64,000 nt of DNA, from assembly GCF_001426705.1 (NCBI RefSeq), contig NZ_LMFC01000001.1:1765355-1829354 (forward strand), in the 5' to 3' direction. The stretch is from Cellulomonas sp. Root485 (GTDB lineage: Bacteria > Actinomycetota > Actinomycetes > Actinomycetales > Cellulomonadaceae). The notes beneath the pieces are model-generated. The model was not told where the DNA came from, made no database searches, and saw nothing but the letters and a program-made list of their open reading frames with translations. A program made the translations under genes and the position numbers. Positions 38,464-48,057 of the stretch are shown piece after piece (positions within the stretch are counted from its first letter, which is position 1; each line of letters starts with the position of its first letter).

Positions 38464-40071
38464 TCAGGCCCCGAGCGCGTCCAGCAGCGCGGTCGCGTCG
38501 GGGCTGCGGTCCAGCAGCTCGCCCACGTGCGCGTGCGTCCCCCGGAGCGGGTCGCGCATGGGCACCCGCTGGAGCGTCGCCGCACCCGGCACGTCGAACA
38601 CCACCGAGTCCCAGCTGGCCGCCGAGATCTCGCCGCCGTACCGCGCCACCGCCTCGCCGCGGAAGTAGGCCCGGGTGTCCCGGGGCGGGTGCAGAACCGC
38701 GTCGGCGACGTCCTCGGCATCGACCAGGAGCTCGACCGCCCCGGCCTGGACCAGGCGGTGGTAGAGGCCGCGCTCAGGTCGCACGTCGGACCACTGCAGG
38801 TCCATCGCCGCCAGACGCGGGTGGTCCCACGCCAGCCGGTCGCGGCGACGCATGCCCTCGAGCAGGCGGAGCTTGGCCAGCCACTCGACCTCGCGCGCGC
38901 ACGACGCCGGGTCCGACCCCAGCCGGTCGAGCACCGAGGCCCAGCGGGCCAGCACGTCCGCGGTCTGCGGGTCGGGCTCGTCGCCGGTGTGCGCCAGGGC
39001 CGCGAGGACCGCGTCGAGGTACTCGCGCTGCACCTCCAGAGCGGTCAGCCGCCGCCCGTCCGCGAGCTCCAGCCGTGCGGTGAGGGTCACGTCGTGGCTG
39101 ACCACGTGGACGGCGTGCACGGGGTCGCGCAGCGTCAGCCGGTCGATCGCCGCCAGCGCTCCCCCGGAGCCGCTGTCGGCGACCGCGCGCTCGATGAGCC
39201 AGAGGACCAGTGACGTCGTGCCCAGCCGCAGGTAGGTGGCGACCTCGAGCATCGTCGCGTCGCCGATGATCACGTGCAGGCGACGCCACCGGTCCGGGTC
39301 GGCGTGCGGCTCGTCGCGCGTGTTGATGATCGGGCGACGCAGCGTCGTCTCCAGGCCGATCTCCGCCTCCATGTAGTCGGCGCGCTGCGACAGCTGGAAG
39401 CCCGGCTCCTCCCCGCGCTGGCCCAGCCCGACCCGGCCCGCACCGGTGAACACCTGGCGCGTGACGAAGAACGGGATCAGCCGCGCGGCCAGGTCGTGGA
39501 AGGGGACCGCCCGGTCCACGAGGTAGTTCTCGTGCATGCCGTAGGTGGCGCCCTTGCCGTCCACGTTGTTCTTGTAGAGCGCGACGTCCGGCAGCGCGGC
39601 CGTCGACGCGAGCGCCCGCACCGACGCGAGCATCACGCGCTCGCCGGCGCGGTCCCAGCGGACGGCGTCGAGCGGGTTGGTCACCTCCGGTGAGGAGTAC
39701 TCCGGGTGCGCGTGGTCGACGTACAGGCGAGCGCCGTTGGTGAGGATCACGTTCGCGGCGCCCGGGTCCTCGTACTCCTCGGTCGTCGCACGCGGCAGCG
39801 CCTGCGGTCCGTCGCCGGACGGTGCCGGCTTCTCCGGGTCGTCCGTGAGCAGTGACGGGTGCGCCGACGCCCTCTGCAGGTGGAAGCCGCGGGCGTCGTG
39901 CAGCGGGTCCTCGTCGTCGTAGTCCCAGCGGGCCTTCGTCCGCGCACCCTCGCGGGCCGCGGCGTGCACGGCGACGACGTGGCTGGACAGCAGCATCGGG
40001 TTGGCCAGCGGGCGTCCGGGCTGGAGGATCCCGTACTCGGTCTCGATCCCCATCACACGGCGCACGGTCAC
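38464..40071 (-). CDS. dop: Deamidase/depupylase of Pup
   Basis: 535 residues. Paralogue of PafA: MGIETEYGI, DHAHPEYSSPE, KNNVDGKGATYGMHENY and [13 protein letters not shown]. The longer Dop-specific N-terminal loop after ETEYGILQPGRP is present. It deamidates Pup and also removes it from targets. The GTG (40071) lies exactly 6 nt after TAGGGT, favouring this start over the internal ATG (MGIETEYG) six codons later. Confidence 0.96.
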   Translation of the reverse strand: MTVRRVMGIETEYGILQPGRPLANPMLLSSHVVAVHAAAREGARTKARWDYDDEDPLHDARGFHLQRASAHPSLLTDDPEKPAPSGDGPQALPRATTEEYEDPGAANVILTNGARLYVDHAHPEYSSPEVTNPLDAVRWDRAGERVMLASVRALASTAALPDVALYKNNVDGKGATYGMHENYLVDRAVPFHDLAARLIPFFVTRQVFTGAGRVGLGQRGEEPGFQLSQRADYMEAEIGLETTLRRPIINTRDEPHADPDRWRRLHVIIGDATMLEVATYLRLGTTSLVLWLIERAVADSGSGGALAAIDRLTLRDPVHAVHVVSHDVTLTARLELADGRRLTALEVQREYLDAVLAALAHTGDEPDPQTADVLARWASVLDRLGSDPASCAREVEWLAKLRLLEGMRRRDRLAWDHPRLAAMDLQWSDVRPERGLYHRLVQAGAVELLVDAEDVADAVLHPPRDTRAYFRGEAVARYGGEISAASWDSVVFDVPGAATLQRVPMRDPLRGTHAHVGELLDRSPDATALLDALGA

Positions 40072-40117
40072 ACGACCACCCTAGGGCGGTGCGACCGTGC
40101 GCCGTGACGCGCGACCG

Positions 40118-41752
40118 TCAGAGGTACTGGCCGGTGCTCGTGACGTTCTCGATGGTGCGCGAACCCTCCGCGCCCTTCTTGCCCTGCACGATCGTCCGGA
40201 TGAACACGATGCGCTCACCCTTCTTGCCGGAGATGCGCGCCCAGTCGTCCGGGTTGGTCGTGTTCGGCAGGTCCTCGTTCTCGCGGAACTCGTCGACGCA
40301 CGCGGTGAGCAGGTGGTCGACGCGGATCCCGCGCTGACCGCTCTGGAGGAAGTCCTTGATCGCCGACTTCTTCGCACGGTCGACGACGTTCTGGATCATC
40401 GCGCCGGAGTTGAAGTCCTTGAAGTACAGGACCTCCTTGTCACCGCTGGCGTACGTGACCTCGAGGAACCGGTTCTCGTCGCTCTCGGTGTACATCCGCT
40501 CGACGACCCGGGTGATCATCGCCTCGACGGCCGCCGTGGCGGAGCCGCCGTGCTCGGCGATGTCGTCGGCGTGGATCGGGAGCGTCGGCACCAGGTACTT
40601 GCCGAAGATCTCCCGCGCACCCTCGGCGTCCGGGCGCTCGATCTTGATCTTCACGTCGAGCCGGCCGGGCCGCAGGATAGCCGGGTCGATCATGTCCTCG
40701 CGGTTCGAGGCACCGATCACGATGACGTTCTCGAGCCGCTCGACGCCGTCGATCTCACTGAGCAGCTGCGGAACGATGGTCGTCTCGACGTCGCTGGAGA
40801 CCCCTGTGCCGCGGGTCCGGAACAGCGACTCCATCTCGTCGAAGAACACCACCACCGGGTGACCCTGCGACGCCTTCTCGCGGGCCCGCGCGAAGATCAG
40901 CCGGATGTGCCGCTCGGTCTCGCCGACGTACTTGTTGAGCAGCTCGGGACCCTTGACGTTGAGGAAGAAGCTCTTGGTGTCGGCAGTGGACTCGCCCTTG
41001 GCGGCCGCGGCGGTCGCAGCCAGCGAGTGGGCGACGGCCTTCGCGATGAGCGTCTTGCCGCAGCCGGGCGGGCCGTACAGCAGCACGCCCTTCGGCGGCT
41101 TGAGCCCGTGCTCCCGGAACAGCTCGGGGTGCAGGAACGGCAGCTCGACGGCGTCGCGGATGGCCTCGATCTGCGGTCCGAGCCCGCCGATGTCCGCATA
41201 GTCGATGTCCGGCACCTCTTCGAGCACCAGCTCCTCGACCTCGGCGCGCGGGATGACCTCGAACACGAAGCCGCTGCGCGAGTCGATGGTCAGCGCGTCA
41301 CCGATCCGCACGTGCGCGTCCCGGACCTGACCGGCGAAGCGCACGACGCGCTCCTCGTCCCCGCGGCCGACCACCAGCGCACGGTCGGTGCCCAGCAGCT
41401 CCTTGACGGTGACGAGCTCGCCGACCTCCTCGTACCCGCCGGCCTCGACCACGGTCAGGGCCTCGTTGAGCATGACCTCCTGGCCCGGCTGGAGGCGCGA
41501 GACGTCGAGCGACGGGCTGGCGCCGACGTGCATCTTGCGTCCCGACGACACGATGTCGACCGTGCCGTCGGCGCGGGAGCCGAGGAACGTCGCGTAGGTG
41601 CCCGGGGGCTTGGCCAGGTCGTCGACCTGACGCTTGAGGTCGATGATCTGCTCCCGCGCCGCCACGAGCGCGTCGCTGAGCCGCTCGTTCTTGGCCGCGA
41701 GCACTGTGAGCTCTCGGTGCAGGTCCCGTCCAGGGGCTGCCGAATCGGTCAT
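40118..41752 (-). CDS. arc: Proteasome-associated AAA ATPase (Arc/Mpa)
   Basis: 544 residues. N-terminal coiled coil (about 9-48) that binds Pup, two OB-fold domains (about 50-165), AAA+ module with Walker A GPPGCGKT (227-234) and Walker [11 protein letters not shown], and the C-terminal GQYL that docks into the alpha ring. It unfolds pupylated proteins for the 20S core. GGAGG lies about 8 nt before the ATG; the leader region to 41901 holds no gene. Confidence 0.97.
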   Translation of the reverse strand: MTDSAAPGRDLHRELTVLAAKNERLSDALVAAREQIIDLKRQVDDLAKPPGTYATFLGSRADGTVDIVSSGRKMHVGASPSLDVSRLQPGQEVMLNEALTVVEAGGYEEVGELVTVKELLGTDRALVVGRGDEERVVRFAGQVRDAHVRIGDALTIDSRSGFVFEVIPRAEVEELVLEEVPDIDYADIGGLGPQIEAIRDAVELPFLHPELFREHGLKPPKGVLLYGPPGCGKTLIAKAVAHSLAATAAAAKGESTADTKSFFLNVKGPELLNKYVGETERHIRLIFARAREKASQGHPVVVFFDEMESLFRTRGTGVSSDVETTIVPQLLSEIDGVERLENVIVIGASNREDMIDPAILRPGRLDVKIKIERPDAEGAREIFGKYLVPTLPIHADDIAEHGGSATAAVEAMITRVVERMYTESDENRFLEVTYASGDKEVLYFKDFNSGAMIQNVVDRAKKSAIKDFLQSGQRGIRVDHLLTACVDEFRENEDLPNTTNPDDWARISGKKGERIVFIRTIVQGKKGAEGSRTIENVTSTGQYL

Positions 41753-41901
41753 CTCGTCGGCCTCCGTTCCGCGTCGCGCGTGGTCGTCACTCCGTCCCCA
41801 CCGTGCACGGCTCTGTGCCTGCTGGTCCGACGACCCTAACCACCAGTGTCAACACACGGCGTCCGACGCGCGCAGCCGTTCTCGACCAGCGGACATCGAC
41901 C

Positions 41902-42927
41902 TCAGGCGGACGGCGTCGGAGGCGTCGGCGCCTGGCCGACGTCGCGGCGCGCCCGGCGCAGCTTCTTGTCGGAGACGAGCCGCTCTCCCATGGCCTCGGG
42001 CGACCAGAGCTCGGAGTCGTCCACCGCGGGAGCACCGTCGGGGGCCACGGGGTACGCGCCCTTGGCGGGCCGGCGACGACGCTGCGGCGCCTCGACACCG
42101 TCCGCGAGGCGGCGCGTGGTGAGCAGGAAACCGGTGTGCCCGATCATCCGGTGCTGCGGCCGCACGGCGAGACCCTCGAGGTGCCAGCCGCGCACCATCG
42201 ACTCCCACGCCTCGGGCTCGGTGTAGCGGCCGTCGGTGCGGATGTCCTCGGCCAGCCGGGACAGCTGAGTCGTCGTCGCGACGTAGGAGATGAAGACGCC
42301 GCCGGGTGCGAGCGCCTCGGCGACGGCGTCGAGGTTCTCCCACGGTGCGAGCATGTCGAGCACGACCCGGTCCACGCTGCCCGGCTCCGCCACGGTCGGC
42401 AGGACGTCCGAGAGGTCGCCGACGGACAGCTGCCACGCCGGGTGCGGTCCGCCGAAGAACCCCTCGACGTTGCCGCGGGCGATCGCGGCGAAGTCCTCAC
42501 GCCGCTCGATGGAGTGCAGCGAGCCGCCGTCGCCGACCGCGCGCAGCAGCGACATGGTCAGCGCGCCGGACCCGACGCCGGCCTCGATGACGCGGGCGCC
42601 GGGGTAGATGTCCGCCATCGCGACGATCTGGCCGGAGTCCTTGGGGTAGACGACGGCGGCACCGCGCGGCATGGACAGCACGTAGTCGGCGAGCAGCGGG
42701 CGCACCGCGAGGTACTCGATGCCGGCCGTGTTCCGCACGACGGACCCCTCGGGCGCGCCGAGGAGCTGGTCGTGGTTGAGGTAGCCGCGGTGCGTGTGGA
42801 ACGACGCGCCCTCGGCGAGCGTGATCGTGTGCAGCCGGCCGCGCGGGTCGGTGAGCTGCACGCGGTCGCCCGCACGGAAGAGGCCGCGGCGCTGCGCGGC
42901 CCCGGTGGACGTCTGGTCGGGGTTCAC
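41902..42927 (-). CDS. trmI: tRNA (adenine-58-N1)-methyltransferase
   Basis: 341 residues. N-terminal beta domain (RAGDRVQLTDPRGR, TLAEGASFHTHRGYLNHDQL) and SAM site VIEAGVGSGALTMSLLRAVG. A basic C-terminal tail extends past the usual end (KLRRARRDVGQ). It methylates A58 in the T-loop of tRNA. The usual neighbour of arc. The GTG lies 12 bp after the protease gene, and a TAGACT box ends 8 nt before it. Confidence 0.93.
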   Translation of the reverse strand: MNPDQTSTGAAQRRGLFRAGDRVQLTDPRGRLHTITLAEGASFHTHRGYLNHDQLLGAPEGSVVRNTAGIEYLAVRPLLADYVLSMPRGAAVVYPKDSGQIVAMADIYPGARVIEAGVGSGALTMSLLRAVGDGGSLHSIERREDFAAIARGNVEGFFGGPHPAWQLSVGDLSDVLPTVAEPGSVDRVVLDMLAPWENLDAVAEALAPGGVFISYVATTTQLSRLAEDIRTDGRYTEPEAWESMVRGWHLEGLAVRPQHRMIGHTGFLLTTRRLADGVEAPQRRRRPAKGAYPVAPDGAPAVDDSELWSPEAMGERLVSDKKLRRARRDVGQAPTPPTPSA

Positions 42928-42938
42928 GGTGCCCGAGT

Positions 42939-44069
42939 CTAGGAGCGGATGGCGGCCACGACGTCCATCGCGCGGATCAGGCCGACCACGCGACCGTCCA
43001 CGACAGCCACCACGACCGGGGAGTGCTCGGTGGCGCGGCCGACGGCGGCCACCAGCTGCTGCCCCGTGAGCAGCCCGTCGACGACCGCACCGCCGGGCAG
43101 GGGGACGGCGACGGCGGTCACCGGCGTGGTGCCTGCCGCGTCGGCGGGCACCGAGGCCGCCGCGGCACGGTCGACGTACGCGGCGGGCCGGCCGTCGGGC
43201 GACAGGATGACGACCTCCTCGGCACCCGCCGCGGCTGCCAGCGCCCCGGCGTGTGCGAGGGACTCGGTGTGCCCGACCCCCGTCGCCCGGCGACCGACGG
43301 AGGCCACCGTCAGGAGGCCGACGGCCTTCTGGGTGCGGCCGCCGCGGACCGCCGCCGAGGCGCCCGACCAGAGGAACGCCCCGATGAGCGCGGCCCAGAC
43401 GACGTCGTAGATCTCCGGCTGCCTGCCCTGCACCAGCGGCAGCACGAGCGCCCACGCGAACACGGCGACGGCGACGACGCGCCCCACCCACCCGGCGGCC
43501 ACGGTCCCCGTGTGACGGTTCTTGGTGACCGCCCACACGGCCGCCTCGAGCAGGAACCCGCCGTCGAGCGGCAGGCCGGGCACCAGGTTGAACAGGCCGA
43601 CGAACGCGTTGGTCAGGCACCCGGACCAGACCAGCAGCCCGACGAGGCTGTTCGTCTCGACGCCCTGTGCGACCGCGAGGAACACGGCCGCGAGCAGGAG
43701 GTTGGCGATCGGGCCGACCACCGCGATGAGCGCGCTGCTGGCGGGCGTCGGCGTCGCGCCCCCGAACGCGGTGTGCCCGCCCCACAGCGTGAGCACGAAC
43801 TCGCGCGGCTGCTGCCCTCGCGCGCGGGCCATGAGGCCGTGCGCGAGCTCGTGCACCAGCACGGAGGCGAACAGCAGGACCACGAAGCCCAGCGCGACGA
43901 CGTACACCAGCGCACCGAGGTCCGCCCGGGCGCGGATCGTCGGGGCGAAGATCAGGGTGAGCACCACCGCGGCGATGAGCCAGCTGGGGGCCAGGATGAT
44001 CGGGGCGCCGACCGCGCGGCCGATCACCCAGCCGGAGGATCGTCGTGCCGGGGGTCGGGAGGCGCTCAC
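42939..44069 (-). CDS. Site-2-type zinc metalloprotease (M50) with CBS domains
   Basis: 376 residues. The zinc motif HELAH at 73-77 sits in a membrane helix, and the second motif NLVPGLPLDGG supplies the third ligand. The last 130 residues form a CBS-pair-like cytosolic region (VVILSPDGRPAAYVD, VVDGRVVGLIRAMDV). The family cuts proteins within the membrane; the substrate is unknown, possibly linked to the trmI/proteasome locus. The GTG lies 6 nt after TACTCT. Confidence 0.92.
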   Translation of the reverse strand: MSASRPPARRSSGWVIGRAVGAPIILAPSWLIAAVVLTLIFAPTIRARADLGALVYVVALGFVVLLFASVLVHELAHGLMARARGQQPREFVLTLWGGHTAFGGATPTPASSALIAVVGPIANLLLAAVFLAVAQGVETNSLVGLLVWSGCLTNAFVGLFNLVPGLPLDGGFLLEAAVWAVTKNRHTGTVAAGWVGRVVAVAVFAWALVLPLVQGRQPEIYDVVWAALIGAFLWSGASAAVRGGRTQKAVGLLTVASVGRRATGVGHTESLAHAGALAAAAGAEEVVILSPDGRPAAYVDRAAAASVPADAAGTTPVTAVAVPLPGGAVVDGLLTGQQLVAAVGRATEHSPVVVAVVDGRVVGLIRAMDVVAAIRS

Positions 44070-44129
44070 CGGTCCAGAGTAGGTGGGTCGCTGGTCGGTC
44101 GTGTGGGCGCCCCCGCCTACGCTCGACAC
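44070..44129. promoter_or_regulatory. 60-bp divergent promoter region with two leaderless-type -10 boxes
   Basis: Leftward: TACTCT (complement of 44076-44081) ends 6 nt before the GTG at 44069. Rightward: TACGCT (44118-44123) ends 6 nt before the GTG at 44130. No ribosome sites are seen on either side. Confidence 0.6.
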
Positions 44130-45074
44130 GTGACAGTGCAGCACCTCGACCAGGACACCCCCGACCTCCCGTCGGCCACCCTCGCCGACGACGCGGTGGA
44201 AGAGGCGGTCGAGGTCGCGGTCGAGGCGGCCGCGAAGGCTCGTCCCCCGTCGCGCCCCGGGCTCTCCCCGTCGCGGGCGAACGACTTCCTGCAGTGCCCG
44301 CAGCTGTTCCGCTTCCGCGTGATCGACCGGCTCCCCGAGCCGCCCAGCTCGGCCGCCGCGCGCGGCACGCTGGTGCACGCCGTCCTGGAGCACCTCTTCG
44401 ACCTGCCGGCGTCCGAGCGGACCCTGGCGGCGGCGCACGCGCTGCTGCCCGACCAGTGGGCCACGCTGCTCGAGCGCTCCCCCGCGATCGGCGAGCTGTT
44501 CGCCGGACCGACGGAGCTCGCCGAGTGGCTGACCAGCGCAGAAGCGCTGCTCGGCACGTACTTCACGCTCGAGGACCCGACACGCATCGAGCCCCGGGAG
44601 CGTGAGCTGCTCGTCTCCACCGAGCTCGACGAGGGTGGCCCGCAGCTCCGCGGCATCATCGACCGGGTCGACGTCGCGCCCAACGGGTGGGTGCGCGTGG
44701 TCGACTACAAGACCGGCCGCTCACCCCGGGCCGGGTACGAGAGCTCGGCGCTGTTCCAGATGCGCTTCTACGCGTACGTGATCTGGCGCACCCGGGGCGT
44801 GCTCCCGAAGCGCCTCCAGCTCGAGTACCTGGGCGACGGCGTCATCCTCACCCACGAGCCGACCGAGGCGGAGATGGCGACCGTCGAGGCGCGGGTGCGC
44901 TCCATCTGGGGCGGTATCGAGGACGCGGCCCGGTCCGGCGACTGGCGACCGCGCACCTCGAAGCTGTGCGACTGGTGCTCGTTCAAGGCCCTGTGCCCGG
45001 CGTTCGGCGGAACACCGCCCGAGATCCCCGAGGGTGCCGTCGAGCGATCGATCGGGGTCGTGCCCGCCGCCTGA
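44130..45074 (+). CDS. RecB/Cas4-like PD-(D/E)XK nuclease with predicted 4Fe-4S site
   Basis: 314 residues. After an acidic, Ala-rich N terminus comes LSPSRANDFLQCPQLFRFR with Cys56. The nuclease core shows a PD-(D/E)XK pattern (IIDRVD, then VVDYKTG). The C-terminal cluster KLCDWCSFKALCP supplies three more cysteines, as in AddB and Cas4 iron-sulfur nucleases. Probably acts in DNA repair; no CRISPR or AddA gene is near. The GTG lies 6 nt after TACGCT. Confidence 0.9.
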   Translation: MTVQHLDQDTPDLPSATLADDAVEEAVEVAVEAAAKARPPSRPGLSPSRANDFLQCPQLFRFRVIDRLPEPPSSAAARGTLVHAVLEHLFDLPASERTLAAAHALLPDQWATLLERSPAIGELFAGPTELAEWLTSAEALLGTYFTLEDPTRIEPRERELLVSTELDEGGPQLRGIIDRVDVAPNGWVRVVDYKTGRSPRAGYESSALFQMRFYAYVIWRTRGVLPKRLQLEYLGDGVILTHEPTEAEMATVEARVRSIWGGIEDAARSGDWRPRTSKLCDWCSFKALCPAFGGTPPEIPEGAVERSIGVVPAA

Positions 45075-45086
45075 GGCCCGGACGCG

Positions 45087-45779
45087 TCAGCTGGCGCGGC
45101 GCAGGTCCAGCACCGCACCGCCTGCGATGCGTGCGACGTCCGTCAGGGAGAGGTCCGCGAGCGACGCCACGCGGCTCAGGCCGGGCCGCGGCGCGAGCGC
45201 CTGCATCACCTCGACCGCCACGACGTGGGCGCCCGACGCGACGGCGGACGCGATCCCCGAGTGCGAGTCCTCGACGGCCACGCAGTCGGTGACGTCGACA
45301 CCGAGCAGCCGCGCCGCCGTGACGTACGGCTCCGGGTCGGGCTTCGGCCGGGTCACGTCGTCGCCGCTGACGACGACGTCGAACAGGCCGACGGCGTCCG
45401 CGAACGGCTCGGCGAGCCGCCGGAACGAGGACGTGACCAGCGCCATCGGCACCCCGGCCTCGTGGAGCGCGGCGAGGATCTCCTGCGCACCCTGCTGCCA
45501 CGGGATCCCCGCGGCGACTCCCTCCGCGACGCGGCCGTTCAGGAAGTCGGCGATCTCCTCGTCCGGCAGGTCGACCCCGCGCGACCGCAGGGTCGCGGCG
45601 CACACCGACATCGGGTTGCCCACCATCGCCAGCCCGTCCTGCCGGGTCCAGACACCGCCGTGGGCCTCGACCAGCTCCGTCTCGGCGCCCATCCAGTAGG
45701 GCTCGGTGTCGATCAGGGTGCCGTCCATGTCCCACAGGACGGCGGACGGCGCGACGAGGTCGGTGAAGGCGCTGGGCAT
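45087..45779 (-). CDS. HAD-superfamily phosphatase (phosphatase/phosphomutase subgroup)
   Basis: 230 residues. Motif I DMDGTLIDTE with the nucleophile Asp, motif II ALVTSSFRR, the Lys of motif III in PKPDPEPY, and motif IV EDSHSGIASA are all intact. Substrate unknown; the type resembles beta-phosphoglucomutase or sugar phosphatases. The ATG lies 6 nt after TACGAT and has no ribosome site. Confidence 0.9.
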   Translation of the reverse strand: MPSAFTDLVAPSAVLWDMDGTLIDTEPYWMGAETELVEAHGGVWTRQDGLAMVGNPMSVCAATLRSRGVDLPDEEIADFLNGRVAEGVAAGIPWQQGAQEILAALHEAGVPMALVTSSFRRLAEPFADAVGLFDVVVSGDDVTRPKPDPEPYVTAARLLGVDVTDCVAVEDSHSGIASAVASGAHVVAVEVMQALAPRPGLSRVASLADLSLTDVARIAGGAVLDLRRAS

Positions 45780-45895
45780 CGGTCCATCGTACGAGCCGGC
45801 GCGGACACGCCGGTGACGCTCCCCCGGCCGTGACTCCCGACGCGCGCGGGCGGCCCGTCCGCGGCCGCCACGATCCGGCGCCTTACGCTGGGCCG

Positions 45896-46753
45896 ATGAG
45901 CGAGACCTCCTCGGCCGACCTCCCCGCCCGCGAGACCGTGCTGCTCGCGGCGTTCGAGGGGTGGAACGACGCGGGCTCGGCCGCCACGCAGGCCCTCGAG
46001 CACCTGCACGAGGTCTGGGACGCCGAGCAGGTGGACGAGCTGGACCCCGAGGAGTACCACGACTTCCAGGTCAACCGGCCGGTGGTCGGTCCCGGTCCCG
46101 ACGGGCGCCGGGAGATCACCTGGCCGACGACCGCGGTGGCCGTCGCGACCGCCCCGGTGAGCGGGCGGCGCGTGGTCCTGGTGCACGGCATCGAGCCCTC
46201 GATGCGGTGGCGCCGGTACTGCACCGAGCTGCTGGACATCGCCGCCGGCCTCGGCGTGGACACGGTCGTGACCGTCGGCGCACTGCTGGCGGACGTGCCC
46301 CACACGCGACCCATCCCGGTGAACACGACGAGCGAGGACGCGGGTATCCGGGACGACCTCCGGCTCGAGCCGAACACCTACGAGGGGCCGACCGGCATCG
46401 TCGGCGTGCTCCAGCACGAGGCTGCGGCGCGCGGGATGCGGGCGATGTCCCTGTGGGCGGCGGTCCCGCACTATGTCGCGCACCCGCCCTCGCCGAAGGC
46501 CACGCTCGCGATCCTGCACCGCATCGAGCAGCTCCTCGGCGAACCGGTCCCGCTGGGCGAGCTCCCCGACGACTCGGCCGCCTGGCAGCACGGTGTCGAC
46601 GAGCTGGCCGCGGAGGACGCCGAGATCGGCGAGTACGTGCACCAGCTCGAGGAGGCCAAGGACACGGCCGACCTGCCGGAGGCGAGCGGCGAGGCCATCG
46701 CCCAGGAGTTCGAGCGCTACCTGCGCCGCCGCGACAAGGGCACCGGCGGCTGA
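45896..46753 (+). CDS. PAC2 family protein
   Basis: 285 residues. The PAC2 domain is related to eukaryotic proteasome assembly chaperone 2; bacterial members are of unknown role. Visible marks: LLAAFEGWNDAGSAA, VLVHGIEPSMRWR, TVGALLADVPHTRP and YEGPTGIVGVL. The tail is acidic and helical. The ATG lies 6 nt after TACGCT (45884-45889). It sits about 4 kb beyond the proteasome ATPase gene, an interesting but unproven association. Confidence 0.9.
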   Translation: MSETSSADLPARETVLLAAFEGWNDAGSAATQALEHLHEVWDAEQVDELDPEEYHDFQVNRPVVGPGPDGRREITWPTTAVAVATAPVSGRRVVLVHGIEPSMRWRRYCTELLDIAAGLGVDTVVTVGALLADVPHTRPIPVNTTSEDAGIRDDLRLEPNTYEGPTGIVGVLQHEAAARGMRAMSLWAAVPHYVAHPPSPKATLAILHRIEQLLGEPVPLGELPDDSAAWQHGVDELAAEDAEIGEYVHQLEEAKDTADLPEASGEAIAQEFERYLRRRDKGTGG

Positions 46754-46757
46754 CCCG

Positions 46758-48017
46758 CTAGAGGCGGATGCCCAGGAGGGCGTCGAGGGTGCGACCGATG
46801 ACGCCGGGGGCACCCTCCACGGGGTCGGCCGTGCCGGCCAGGGACAGGTCCGCCCAGGCATCGATCGCGGCCAGAGCGGCGGGCGTGTCCAGGTCGTCGG
46901 CGAGCGCCGCGCGCACGGCTGCCAGGGTGGAGTCGGCGTCCGGGCCCCCGTTGCCGGAGACCGCCGCACGCCAGTGCTCCAGACGCTCCTGCGCGGCGTG
47001 CAGGCCCCCGTCGGTCCAGTCCCAGTCGTCGCGGTAGCGGTGCGCGAGGATGGCAAGGCGGACGGCCATCGGGTCCACGCCCTGCTCGCGCAGGCGGGAG
47101 ACGAGCACGAGGTTGCCGAGCGACTTGCTCATCTTGTGGCCGTCGAGCCCGACCATGCCGGTGTGCAGGTGGACCCGCGCGCCGCGACCCTGGTCGAGCA
47201 GCCGGGCGTGCGACGTGCTCATCTCGTGGTGCGGGAACTGCAGGTCCGACCCGCCGCCCTCGACGTCGAAGGGCAGCCCGAGCGCGTCGCGCGCGATCAC
47301 CGCGCACTCGATGTGCCAGCCCGGACGCCCGCGTCCGAGCGACCCGCCGTCCCAGGCGGGCTCGCCGGCCCGCTCCCGGCGCCACAGCAGCGGGTCGAGC
47401 GGTGCCCGCTTGCCCGCGCGCCCGGGGTCCCCCCCGCGCTCCGCGGACAGGCAGCGCATCGTGTCGTCGTCGAGGCCGGCGACCGCACCGAAGTCGATGT
47501 CGGCGGTGAGGTCGGCGTAGACGTCTCCCAGGCCGTCGTCGGCGAGCGCATCGGGCGACGGGACGCGGTACGCGGCGCCGGCGGCGAGGAGCACCTCGAC
47601 GGCCTCCACGACCGCGGGGATGACCTCGACCACGCCGGAGTAGACGTCGGGCGGGATCACGGCCAGCGCGGTCATGTCCTCGGCGTACAGCTGGGTCTGC
47701 TCGGCCGCGAGGTCACGCCAGTCGATGCCGAGGGACGCGGCACGCTCCAGCAGCGGGTCGTCGACGTCCGTGACGTTCGACGCGTACCGGACCCGCAGGC
47801 CGGCGTCGCGCCACGCTCGACCGAGGATGTCGAACGCGACGTAGGTCGCGGCGTGGCCGAGGTGCGTGGCGTCGTACGGCGTGATCCCGCAGACGTAGAG
47901 CGTCGCGTCCGGCCCCGCCGCGGCAAGGACCAGCTGGTCCGTCGAGGAGTCCCTCACCTGGACCGGGAGGCCCTGTCCGGGGAGCTGCGGGATGTACGGG
48001 GGCGGCCAGGTGAGCAC
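46758..48017 (-). CDS. mshC: Cysteine--glucosaminyl-inositol ligase of mycothiol synthesis
   Basis: 419 residues. A class I cysteinyl-tRNA-synthetase-like fold without a tRNA-binding domain: the zinc/cysteine site starts at Cys43 (LYVCGITPYDATHLGH, HIGH-type HLGH 52-55), and KMSKSLGN is intact. It joins cysteine to GlcN-Ins in mycothiol synthesis. The N terminus MLTWPPPYIPQLPG is typical of MshC, not CysS. The GTG lies 6 nt after TAGGCT. Confidence 0.95.
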   Translation of the reverse strand: MLTWPPPYIPQLPGQGLPVQVRDSSTDQLVLAAAGPDATLYVCGITPYDATHLGHAATYVAFDILGRAWRDAGLRVRYASNVTDVDDPLLERAASLGIDWRDLAAEQTQLYAEDMTALAVIPPDVYSGVVEVIPAVVEAVEVLLAAGAAYRVPSPDALADDGLGDVYADLTADIDFGAVAGLDDDTMRCLSAERGGDPGRAGKRAPLDPLLWRRERAGEPAWDGGSLGRGRPGWHIECAVIARDALGLPFDVEGGGSDLQFPHHEMSTSHARLLDQGRGARVHLHTGMVGLDGHKMSKSLGNLVLVSRLREQGVDPMAVRLAILAHRYRDDWDWTDGGLHAAQERLEHWRAAVSGNGGPDADSTLAAVRAALADDLDTPAALAAIDAWADLSLAGTADPVEGAPGVIGRTLDALLGIRL

Positions 48018-48057
48018 GCCGGAAGCCTAACCGCGTCGCGAGGTCCACAATGCCCAG
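48018..48057. promoter_or_regulatory. 40-bp divergent promoter region of mshC and the CorA-like gene
   Basis: Leftward: TAGGCT (complement of 48024-48029) ends 6 nt before the mshC GTG. Rightward: CACAAT (48046-48051) ends 6 nt before the GTG at 48058. Both RNAs would be leaderless and the -35 regions would overlap. Confidence 0.55.

Noticed and set aside
41833..41852. Perfect TTGACA upstream of arc as a -35 box for the nearby TAGGGT
   Set aside because: On the minus strand the two hexamers are only 8 bp apart, far too close for a sigma-70-type promoter.
44130..45074. Cas4-like protein as part of a CRISPR system
   Set aside because: The iron-sulfur nuclease pattern is also typical of actinobacterial RecB-like repair proteins, and no cas genes or repeats are nearby.
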